Below are positions 7,960-14,513 of a stretch of 20,322 nucleotides of DNA, piece by piece (positions within the stretch are counted from its first letter, which is position 1; every line of letters starts with the position of its first letter). The notes below the pieces were generated by a model. The model ran no database searches. It saw only the letters and a program-made list of their open reading frames with translations, and was not told the DNA's origin. The position numbers and the translations under genes were made by a program. This DNA is from Lightella neohaematopini (GTDB taxonomy: Bacteria; Pseudomonadota; Gammaproteobacteria; Enterobacterales; Enterobacteriaceae), in the NCBI GenBank assembly GCA_025728385.1, contig JAOBJV010000008.1, positions 1 through 20,322 of the forward strand, given 5' to 3'.

Positions 7960-8841
7960 ATGACTAATAATTTTAATACAATAGGTATTATTGGTTATTC
8001 TTGTTGCAAAAAAATTCTTGTTGTATGTAAGAAACTATATTATTGGTTAGATAAAAATGGATATAATATTATAATAGATAGTAGAATTACTAGTAATTTA
8101 TTTATTAATAAGGTAAATAATGGTAATATCAATTATATAGGCAAACAAGCAGATTTAGCTATTGTTGTTGGAGGTGATGGAAATATGTTAGGTGCTATAC
8201 GTACCTTAGCATATTACAAAATTAAAATTATAGGTATAAATTGTGGTAATTTAGGATTTTTAACTGATATAAATTATAATTCATTATTACAACAACTATC
8301 TGAAATATTATCTGGTAATTATATAGTAGAAAAAAGATTTTTGTTAGAAGTATATTATATTCTTAATGGTAAAAAGAAAAAAATTGGTAATGCAATTAAT
8401 GAAGTTTTATTAAGATCAAATAGTATTAAATCTATGATAGATATTTTAGTTTATATTGATAATAAGTTTGCATTTTTAAACTATGCTGACGGTCTAATAA
8501 TTTCTACACCAACTGGATCTACAGCTTATTCATTATCAATTGGCGGGCCAATTATTACACCATTAGTTAAAGCTATTATGTTACTACCTATATTTCCTCA
8601 TACTTTATCATCTAGACCAATAATTATTAAAAATACTAGTGTTGTAAAATTATTCTTTCCTAAAAATAATAAAAATATAAAAGTTAGTTGTGACAATCAG
8701 GTAGATTTTATATTAAATACAAAAAAAAATATATATATATGTAGTGGTAATAAGTATTTTAATCTAATACATCCAACAAAATATAATTATTTTAATTTAT
8801 TAAGAAAAAAGTTATTTTGGCTAAAAAATTATAGAAATTAA
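7960..8841 (+). CDS. nadK: NAD kinase
   Basis: 293 residues (E. coli 292). NadK phosphorylates NAD to NADP. The GGDGN motif is at 71-75 with catalytic-type Asp73, followed by GINCGNLGFLTD (about 92-103), AINEVLLR, and the NAD-binding DGLIISTPTGSTAYSLSIGGP block. The C-terminal LIHP..Y.YFN segment matches the enterobacterial protein. An AAGGAT sequence lies upstream of the ATG. Divergent from grpE across a 112-nt region. In E. coli recN follows nadK; here the next gene is bamE after 78 nt. Confidence 0.98.
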   Translation: MTNNFNTIGIIGYSCCKKILVVCKKLYYWLDKNGYNIIIDSRITSNLFINKVNNGNINYIGKQADLAIVVGGDGNMLGAIRTLAYYKIKIIGINCGNLGFLTDINYNSLLQQLSEILSGNYIVEKRFLLEVYYILNGKKKKIGNAINEVLLRSNSIKSMIDILVYIDNKFAFLNYADGLIISTPTGSTAYSLSIGGPIITPLVKAIMLLPIFPHTLSSRPIIIKNTSVVKLFFPKNNKNIKVSCDNQVDFILNTKKNIYICSGNKYFNLIHPTKYNYFNLLRKKLFWLKNYRN

Positions 8842-8848
8842 ACATTAG

Positions 8849-8886
8849 TACTATTTATAAATAGTAGAAGTACTTATTTTTAAGTA
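8849..8886. repeat. Two adjacent short inverted repeats between nadK and bamE
   Basis: An 18-nt perfect palindrome built on CTATTTATAAATAG (8849-8866) is followed by a hairpin TACTTA-TTTT-TAAGTA (8871-8886). There is no T-tract after the second hairpin, so this is a poor intrinsic terminator. It occupies the place where recN lies in E. coli. Short A+T palindromes are common by chance at this composition, so function is doubtful. Confidence 0.35.
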
Positions 8887-8919
8887 AGTCAAAAGTAGTA
8901 AAATTAAAAAATCCATAAA

Positions 8920-9239
8920 ATGAAAAAAAAATATATTAAACTATTATTAGTGATATTCTTTACACTGTTTAATAGTGGTTGTTTTTTTTTAATAAAATAT
9001 TAAAGTCACAAAATATTATTTATGGTAATTATATTAATAATTTTAACCTAATTAAATTAGGTATGACAAAAAAAGAAATTATAACATTATTTGGAACACC
9101 ATTATTAAATAATATTAATAATAAAAATACTTGGTTCTATATTTATAGAAAAGAATACAATGGAGGACTATCAATTATTCAAAGAATGTTAATAATTAAA
9201 TTTAACAAAAATATAGTTATAGATTTTATGATAATATAA
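8920..9239 (+). CDS. bamE: Outer-membrane assembly lipoprotein BamE (SmpA), split by a frameshift in a T9 run
   Basis: BamE is the small lipoprotein of the BAM complex that inserts beta-barrels into the outer membrane. From the ATG at 8920, 20 residues form a lipoprotein signal peptide (basic MKKKY start, hydrophobic core) ending in FNSGC with Cys21 as lipidation site. This frame stops at 9001-9003. The mature domain continues in the -1 frame from about 8988: KLGMTKKEIITLFGTPL, NTWFYIYRKE and LIIKFN, matching E. coli BamE. The junction is nine T (8982-8990); one extra T, loss of two, or a -1 ribosomal slip on U UUU UUA restores a protein of about 106 residues (E. coli 113). A TTG at 8979 opens the downstream frame but would remove the signal peptide, so I reject it as the start. 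Confidence 0.88.
8982..8990 (+). other. T9 slippery run at the bamE frame junction
   Basis: Nine consecutive T follow the G of the lipidated-cysteine codon. In the upstream frame the end of the run reads U UUU UUA, a classic -1 slippery heptamer (8985-8991), and homopolymers of this length are also known sites of RNA-polymerase slippage in A+T-rich endosymbionts. Either event, or a sequencing error of one T, would join signal peptide and mature BamE. Confidence 0.6.
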
Positions 9240-9282
9240 TGTTATTATTACTTGTAGTAATTAAATTATTTATAGTTGTAAA

Positions 9283-9750
9283 GTGAATAAAAAAAATAAT
9301 ATAATTTGCATAAAAAAGAATGTTTCCTTTAATTATGATTTACAGAAAGAAATTAATGTTGGAATCATTCTTTATGGTTGGGAAATAAAATCATTAAGAA
9401 AGAATAAAATAAATATTAAATATAGTTACATATCTATAATAAATAGAGAAGCTTATTTAATTAATTCTGAATTTCAACCTTTAATAACTTCAAACATTAA
9501 TGATATTGATATAAAAAGAGATAGAAAATTATTATTAAGAAAACAAGAATTATATCTTTTATCTAATTATATTAAACAAAAAGGATATACTGTAATACCA
9601 TTATTAATATTTTGGAAAAAACATTTAGTAAAAATAAAGATTGGTATAGTAAAAGGTAAAAAGAACTTCGATAAAAGAATGGATATAAAACGCAGGGAGT
9701 GGTTAATAACTAAATCTAGAAATATAAAAAATTTATCTAAAAAATATTGA
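9283..9750 (+). CDS. smpB: tmRNA-binding protein SmpB
   Basis: 155 residues (E. coli 160), starting at GTG 9283 and ending in TGA. SmpB carries tmRNA into stalled ribosomes. Conserved blocks: GWEIKSLR (about 38-45 in E. coli numbering), AYLINSEFQPL, RDRKLLLRKQEL, KGYTVIPL, KIGIVKGKKNFDKRMDIKRREW. Several conserved positions differ. In E. coli numbering the residues aligned to N17, H22 and E31 are Lys, Phe and Asn, and H136 of the GKKxHDKR motif is Phe. L91 and the DKR are kept. The basic C-terminal tail that sits in the mRNA channel is present. The neighbour is ssrA, 35 nt downstream, as in enterobacteria. Confidence 0.95.
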   Translation: MNKKNNIICIKKNVSFNYDLQKEINVGIILYGWEIKSLRKNKINIKYSYISIINREAYLINSEFQPLITSNINDIDIKRDRKLLLRKQELYLLSNYIKQKGYTVIPLLIFWKKHLVKIKIGIVKGKKNFDKRMDIKRREWLITKSRNIKNLSKKY

Positions 9751-9775
9751 AAATATTATTAATTATTATTAATAT
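9747..9775 (+). promoter_or_regulatory. Possible sigma-70 promoter of ssrA
   Basis: TTGAAA (9747-9752) and TAATAT (9770-9775) are 17 nt apart and end 10 nt before the mature tmRNA 5' end. This would leave little or no leader. In DNA this rich in A+T such matches arise easily, so this is weak. Confidence 0.3.
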
Positions 9776-9785
9776 TATTTTATTA

Positions 9786-10160
9786 GGGGCTGTTTATGGA
9801 TTTGACAATTTATAAATTACTTTTAGTTCATGTCGAGGATTAGGTAACCACGTAAAAACCTTAATTGTTAAATGCAAATAGTAAGTGTGAACCAATTGCT
9901 TTAGCTGCTTAGTTTGTTGTTAAAGTGTATGGTTTATGATTAAAGATGTTTTTTATTCCTAGATAAAAAGCATTGTTATTTACAAATTCTAGGGTACGGA
10001 TATTTTATTGGGCTTGACAATAAAATATTATTTGATTATTCAAGATAACTGTTAAGATTAATTTGTTCATATTAACTTAGCATAAAAATAAAATGAACTA
10101 AACATGTAATACTATCAGTAAATCATAACTTGGACGCGGGTTCGAATCCCGCCAGCTCCA
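9786..10160 (+). ncRNA. ssrA: Transfer-messenger RNA (tmRNA)
   Basis: A 375-nt one-piece tmRNA that rescues ribosomes on truncated mRNA and tags the nascent peptide. The 5' end GGGGCTG pairs with CAGCTCC (10153-10159), including the G3-U pair that makes it an alanine acceptor, and A10160 is the discriminator. GGATTTGAC is the reduced D-arm region. The T-arm GCGGGTTCGAATCCCGC is at about 10136-10152. The CGTAAAAAcc stretch before the tag matches the first pseudoknot of E. coli. The tag frame starts at GCA 9874. No CCA is encoded after the discriminator (the next bases are TTTT), unlike E. coli, so CCA must be added by the nucleotidyltransferase. The exact 5' end is inferred from pairing. Confidence 0.95.
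9874..9912 (+). other. tmRNA tag-peptide reading frame
   Basis: The resume codon GCA and following codons read A-N-S-K-C-E-P-I-A-L-A-A then TAG, so the full tag after the tmRNA-borne Ala is AANSKCEPIALAA. The terminal ALAA is the standard ClpXP-recognised end and the start AN matches E. coli ANDENYALAA. The sequence TAAAT just before the resume codon keeps the adenosine corresponding to E. coli A86. Confidence 0.93.
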
Positions 10161-10503
10161 TTTTATTATTGAATTTATTTTAAGAAGATATAATTCACCT
10201 AATAAATATCAAAATAATTATAAATTTGTTAATATTAAAATATATTTTATATTAAAATTAAATTAATAATTATTAATTTTTTAATTAAAAATCAATAGTT
10301 ACATTTTAATAAATTAATTATCAATAAGTTTTAATGTATATTTATTAAAATTAAATTGTTAATTCATTTGATGAGATTAATTATTAGCATAACAACTTAA
10401 TAAATATGGTTTATCCATTTTAATATAAATAACTTATTAAGTTAAATATTATTTAGATATTTTTTAAATATTAATTTAATAATTTTAAGTTAAAAAATAA
10501 AAT
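10161..10503. other. Gene-free A+T spacer between ssrA and chaA, with several inverted repeats
   Basis: No coding region or RNA gene is visible in these 343 nt. They begin with TTTTATT directly after tmRNA, possibly its termination region. Perfect inverted repeats: a 20-nt palindrome at 10260-10279; TTTTTAATTAAAAA at 10278-10291; a 12-bp stem with arms 10303-10314 and 10340-10351; and a 10-bp stem AACTTAATAA/TTATTAAGTT (10394-10403 and 10434-10443) enclosing a small ATGG-TTTAT-CCAT hairpin. The spacer coincides with a synteny change from the E. coli smpB-ssrA neighbourhood to the chaA-ychF neighbourhood. The chaA promoter should be here but cannot be singled out. Confidence 0.7.
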
Positions 10504-11568
10504 ATGAATATTAACAATAAATTATACAGTATTACTATTTCTGTAATAACTTTGATAATATTATATTTTTTTAATAATTATTGTTCAATTTTTGTGTTAG
10601 TTATAAGTAATTTAGTTACTGTATTGTCTATTATTATTAATACTTTTAATACTGTTCGTCATGCAGATGTTCTTGCTCATAGATTAGGTGAACCATTTGG
10701 TTCATTAATTTTAACATTATCAGTAGTTATTCTAGAAGCAAGTTTAATAGCAGCTTTAATGATCACAAATAATAATGTATCTACATTAATGCGTGATACA
10801 TTATATTCAGTTATTATGATTGTAACAACTGGGTTAGTTGGATTGTCATTATTATTAGGAGGTAGAAAGTTTGATACTCAATCATTAAATTTGGCAGGTA
10901 TTAAACAATATTTAATGGCAATTATATTATTATCTATTATAGTTCTTATTTTTCCTTCCACATTACCAAATGGTAATTTTAATTCTATACAAACTATTAT
11001 TATAGGTACATTATGTATAGTAATGTATGGAGTATTTTTATTAATACAAACACATACTCATCAAAGTTGGTTTATTTATGAACATGAAGATGTTGATAAT
11101 TATATTCAATCTATGCATACATCACTATGGCATAGTTTTTGGTTAATAGTACATTTACTATTTGTTATTATTACTATTAAACTTAATGCTAGTTCATTAA
11201 ATAAATTATTAACAGTAATTAATGCACCAAAACAAATTGCTGGATTTTTAATAGCTTCATTAACTTTATCTCCTGAAGGTTTAGGAGCAATACGTGCGGT
11301 ACTAAATAATCAAGCACAAAGAGCTATGAATTTATTGTTTGGTTCCGTTCTTGCTACAATATCATTAACTGTACCAACAGTAATTGTATTATCATTTATT
11401 ACAAAAAAACAAATATTTTTTAGCTTAACATTGCCCCAATGTATAGCATTACTAACTACTTTAGTAGTTTGTCAAGTATCATTATCTACTGGTAGAACCA
11501 ATATTTTAAATGGGGTAACACATTTAGCCTTATTTATTATGTATTTAATTACAATTTTACTATATTAA
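10504..11568 (+). CDS. chaA: Calcium/sodium (potassium):proton antiporter ChaA
   Basis: 354 residues (E. coli 366), a polytopic inner-membrane protein of the CaCA cation-exchanger superfamily. ChaA exports Ca2+, Na+ and, at alkaline pH, K+ in exchange for protons. Two inverted alpha-repeats are clear: LGEPFGSLILTLSVVILEAS (61-80) and LSPEGLGAIRAVLNNQ (about 254-269) leading into FGSVLATISLTVP, each with the membrane glutamate that binds the cation. About ten hydrophobic segments alternate with short loops. The polyacidic loop of E. coli ChaA is reduced to YEHEDVDN. It is relatively well conserved. It ends 2 nt before the convergent kdsA stop, the same pairing as in E. coli. Confidence 0.96.
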   Translation: MNINNKLYSITISVITLIILYFFNNYCSIFVLVISNLVTVLSIIINTFNTVRHADVLAHRLGEPFGSLILTLSVVILEASLIAALMITNNNVSTLMRDTLYSVIMIVTTGLVGLSLLLGGRKFDTQSLNLAGIKQYLMAIILLSIIVLIFPSTLPNGNFNSIQTIIIGTLCIVMYGVFLLIQTHTHQSWFIYEHEDVDNYIQSMHTSLWHSFWLIVHLLFVIITIKLNASSLNKLLTVINAPKQIAGFLIASLTLSPEGLGAIRAVLNNQAQRAMNLLFGSVLATISLTVPTVIVLSFITKKQIFFSLTLPQCIALLTTLVVCQVSLSTGRTNILNGVTHLALFIMYLITILLY

Positions 11569-11570
11569 CT

Positions 11571-12407
11571 TTAAAACGATTTTACAATATCATCTATAGA
11601 TTTAACTTGATTTAGTAAAGTTTTTAGCTGTTTAATTGGTAATACAGATGCACCATCACATTTTGCTTTGTATGGATTAGGATGTGATTCAATAAATAAT
11701 CCAGCTATACCTGTAGCAATACCAGATCTAGCTAATTCATTTGTTTGTTTGCTTCTTCCTTCAGAAACTGCATTATATGGATTACTACGACATTGTAATG
11801 AATGCGTAACATCAAAAATTACAGGGCAACCATCAGAAATATCTTTCATAACAGAAAATCCTAACATATCAACTACTAAATTGTTATAACCAAACATAGT
11901 TCCTCGTTCACAAATAATAATATTATTATTATTAAAATTACGAAATTTATTTACTATATGAATTACTTGATGTGGACTAATAAATTGTGGCTTTTTAATA
12001 TTAACTACTTTTTTAGTTTCAGCTATAGTACGAATAAGATCAGTTTGTCTAGCTAAAAAAGCTGGTAATTGAATAATATCAACTACAGGTTTTACAATAT
12101 CAACTTGATATCTTTCATGTACATCTGTCATAATTGGTATATCAAATTGATTTTTTAATTCAGCAAAAATATTTATACTGTAATCTAAATCTAAACCTCT
12201 ATATGAATCAATTGAAGTTCGATTTGCTTTATCAAAGGATGCTTTGAATATATAAGGGATACCAAGATTATCAGTAATATTTTTATAATATTCACACACA
12301 TACATGGCCAAATCTCTAGATTCTAATACATTTAAACCACCAAATAACACAAATGGTAAATCATTAGATATTTTAATATTTTTTACTTTTATTACAACAT
12401 TACGCAT
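11571..12407 (-). CDS. kdsA: 3-deoxy-8-phosphooctulonate (KDO-8-P) synthase KdsA
   Basis: 278 residues (E. coli 284, with a few C-terminal residues missing here). KdsA condenses phosphoenolpyruvate with arabinose 5-phosphate to KDO-8-P, precursor of the KDO that links lipid A to the LPS core. Signature blocks: PFVLFGGLNVLESRDLAM (19-36), FKASFDKANRTSIDSYRG, IMTDVHE, QLPAFLARQTDL, NIKKPQF, RGTMFGYNNLVVDMLGF and IFDVTHSLQ. The start at 12407 aligns with the E. coli N-terminus. It is the last gene of the prfA-prmC-kdsA run, 38 nt after prmC; the sirB1 and sirB2 genes found between them in E. coli are absent. Its retention implies the cell still makes at least a minimal LPS. Confidence 0.98.
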   Translation of the reverse strand: MRNVVIKVKNIKISNDLPFVLFGGLNVLESRDLAMYVCEYYKNITDNLGIPYIFKASFDKANRTSIDSYRGLDLDYSINIFAELKNQFDIPIMTDVHERYQVDIVKPVVDIIQLPAFLARQTDLIRTIAETKKVVNIKKPQFISPHQVIHIVNKFRNFNNNNIIICERGTMFGYNNLVVDMLGFSVMKDISDGCPVIFDVTHSLQCRSNPYNAVSEGRSKQTNELARSGIATGIAGLFIESHPNPYKAKCDGASVLPIKQLKTLLNQVKSIDDIVKSF

Positions 12408-12445
12408 AAATGTTATTAATTATTTAATATTAAATATTGTTAATA

Positions 12446-13300
12446 TTATAACAATTGACCAAAACTAAATCTTTCGTAATTACTATAATCGTAACCAGTA
12501 CCTACATTTTTAAATCCAATTTCTTTTAAAATATTTCTTACAAAATTACCTTGCTGATAATCATGTTCTAATATTAACCAACCATTATATGCCAAAAAAT
12601 TTTTTGATTGATAACAAATTAATTTTAAATACATTAATCCATCATAACCAGCTAAAAATGCTGTTTTAGGTTCAAAATACAATTCTGGTTGGGCATTATA
12701 CCAATCACTAATTTTTAAATATGGAGGATTACTAACAATTATATTATAATTATAAAATCTTATATTGCTAAACCAATTACTAAGAATAAACTTAATATTA
12801 TATAATTTTAATTTTGTAGCATTATATTTAGCTATACTTAATGTTTTAATATAATAATCAACACTAGTAATAATCCATTTTGGTCTTTCTTTTGCTAAAG
12901 CTAAAGATATTATTCCACTACCAGTTCCTAGATCTAATACTAACATTTTTTTGTTAGATGATAAATTTAAAATATATTCTACTAAACATTCTGTATCTGC
13001 TCTAGGAATCATTGTATTATAAGATACATAAATTTTTAATGACCAAAACTCATGATATCCTAAAATATATGCTAGTGGTTCTCTATTAATTCTCCTAAAG
13101 ATTAATTGCGATAATTTATTATATTGCTTATATGTTAATTTTTTATCTTTTAATAAAATTAGTTTATTACGTTTATTATTAGTTACTTTGCTTAAAAGTA
13201 TTTCAGCTTCTAATTTAGAATTATTTATGCCAGCTAATAATAATTTATTACTAGCATATTTTAACCAATTATCATAATTAATGTTATTATTTATACTCAT
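12446..13300 (-). CDS. prmC: Release-factor glutamine methyltransferase PrmC (HemK)
   Basis: 284 residues (E. coli 277). PrmC uses SAM to methylate the glutamine of the GGQ motif of RF1 and RF2, which speeds peptide release. The N-terminal helical domain (1-80) binds the release factor. The SAM-binding motif LDLGTGSGIISLALA starts at about residue 122, and the active-site NPPY is at 191-194 within IVSNPPYLK. EPKTAFLAGYDGLMYLKLI and the closing LEHDYQQG block are typical. Its ATG overlaps the prfA TGA as ATGA (13297-13300), giving translational coupling with its own substrate, the arrangement seen in enterobacteria. Confidence 0.97.
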   Translation of the reverse strand: MSINNNINYDNWLKYASNKLLLAGINNSKLEAEILLSKVTNNKRNKLILLKDKKLTYKQYNKLSQLIFRRINREPLAYILGYHEFWSLKIYVSYNTMIPRADTECLVEYILNLSSNKKMLVLDLGTGSGIISLALAKERPKWIITSVDYYIKTLSIAKYNATKLKLYNIKFILSNWFSNIRFYNYNIIVSNPPYLKISDWYNAQPELYFEPKTAFLAGYDGLMYLKLICYQSKNFLAYNGWLILEHDYQQGNFVRNILKEIGFKNVGTGYDYSNYERFSFGQLL

Positions 13301-14349
13301 TTATTAAAATAAAAATTAGATAATGGTTGAATAATTAAATCTAATTTACCGTTAAATATATCTTCTAGACGATATAATGTTAAGTTTATTCTATGATCAG
13401 TTACACGACGTTGTGGAAAATTATAAGTTCTAATTCTATCAGATCGATCTCCGCTACCTAATAAAATTCTTCTTGTAGAAATCTCTTTTTTTTGTTTTTC
13501 TTTTAGTTTTAAATTATTTAATCTTGCTACTAAAACAGACATAGCTTTAGCTTTATTTTTATGTTGAGAACGTTCATCTTGACATTCTACAGTTACACCT
13601 GTTGGTATATGTGTTATTCTAATAGCAGAATTAGTAGTATTAACATGTTGTCCACCAGCTCCAGAAGATTTAAAACTATCAATTCTTAAATCATTATTAT
13701 TAATAGTTATTTTTGATTCTTGAACTACAGGAATAACAGCAACTGTGCAAGTAGAAGTATGCACACGTCCTTGTGATTCAGTAGTAGGTATTCTTTGTAC
13801 TCTATGTCCACCAGATTCAAACATTAAATAATTATAAGCATTTTTATTATTTATTCTAATTATTATTTCCTTATAACCACCTAAATGACTATAATTAGTA
13901 TTAACTATTTCAGTATCCCAATTTTTATTTTCAGTAAATTGACTATACATATGTAATAAATCACTAGCAAATAATGAGGCTTCGTTTCCTCCAGTACCAG
14001 CTCTAATTTCTAAAAAACAACCATGTTGATTAATATTATCTTCTTTAGAAAGAATATTAATAATGTTCTTTTCTATTATTAGTTTATTTTTATTAAAAAA
14101 TTGTAATTCTTCTGTAACTAAATCTTTTAATTCAATATTATTAGCTAATTTTTTAGTACTATTTATATTTTGATTTATGTTTAACCATTGTTTAAAATAT
14201 TTTACTACTTTTGCTAATTCATTGTATTCTTTTGATAATGTTAAAAATAATTTTTTATTAGAAATAATATTTTTTTTACTTAACAGAACTTCAACTTCAT
14301 TAAAACGATGTTTTTTGTTGTATAGTTTTGCTATTAAATTTTTATCCAT
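13297..14349 (-). CDS. prfA: Peptide chain release factor 1 (RF1)
   Basis: 350 residues (E. coli 360). RF1 recognises UAA and UAG and triggers peptide release. The GGQ motif is at 232-234 in SSGAGGQHVNTT. The codon-recognition PxT motif is PTT at 188-190 (E. coli PAT), in IPTTESQGRVHTS. Other conserved blocks are EIRAGTGGNEASLFA, CQDERSQHKNKAKAM and GSGDRSDRIRTYNFPQ. The gene itself ends in TGA, overlapping prmC. In E. coli hemA lies directly upstream; here 164 nt with no gene separate prfA from the divergent lolB. Confidence 0.98.
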   Translation of the reverse strand: MDKNLIAKLYNKKHRFNEVEVLLSKKNIISNKKLFLTLSKEYNELAKVVKYFKQWLNINQNINSTKKLANNIELKDLVTEELQFFNKNKLIIEKNIINILSKEDNINQHGCFLEIRAGTGGNEASLFASDLLHMYSQFTENKNWDTEIVNTNYSHLGGYKEIIIRINNKNAYNYLMFESGGHRVQRIPTTESQGRVHTSTCTVAVIPVVQESKITINNNDLRIDSFKSSGAGGQHVNTTNSAIRITHIPTGVTVECQDERSQHKNKAKAMSVLVARLNNLKLKEKQKKEISTRRILLGSGDRSDRIRTYNFPQRRVTDHRINLTLYRLEDIFNGKLDLIIQPLSNFYFNK

Positions 14350-14457
14350 GATTAACGTATAACAAATTAATTTAAAGATTAATATATATAATTATAATTA
14401 CTAATCTATTGTTAAAATTATAATTAATGATAAAATTACATTAACGTAGTTTCGACT

Positions 14458-14488
14458 TTGATTTTTTGATTCAAATTAATATTATAAT
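14458..14488 (+). promoter_or_regulatory. Possible sigma-70 promoter of the lolB-ispE-prs-pth-ychF run
   Basis: A perfect TATAAT (14483-14488) lies 25 nt before the lolB ATG. A TTGATT (14458-14463) lies upstream with a longer than ideal 19-nt spacer. The location in the divergent prfA/lolB gap makes a promoter here necessary, but the exact hexamers are uncertain given the base composition. Confidence 0.35.
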
Positions 14489-14513
14489 AACTATCATGTA
14501 AACAAAAGATATA

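Noticed and set aside
8979..8981. TTG as a genuine start giving an 86-residue BamE
   Set aside because: It would discard a clear lipoprotein signal peptide that ends in the preceding frame; BamE without lipidation would not reach the outer membrane.
9748..9750. UGA read as Trp, as in some tiny symbiont genomes
   Set aside because: TGA sits exactly at the expected ends of smpB, prfA and prs, and conserved Trp residues are encoded by TGG.
10131..10160. A tRNA gene suggested by the T-arm GGTTCGAATCC and acceptor end
   Set aside because: These are the tRNA-like 3' half of tmRNA, pairing with GGGGCTG at 9786; no anticodon arm precedes them.
10411..10419. TTATCCATT as a DnaA box, making the spacer a replication origin
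   Set aside because: Only 7 of 9 bases match the consensus, no second good box is nearby, and origin-linked genes are absent.
11668..11889. 73-codon plus-strand open frame inside kdsA
   Set aside because: Antisense shadow of the conserved KdsA C-terminal coding region.
14177..14362. 61-codon plus-strand open frame overlapping the start of prfA
   Set aside because: Antisense to the prfA N-terminal coding region; composition is what low-complexity antisense would give.
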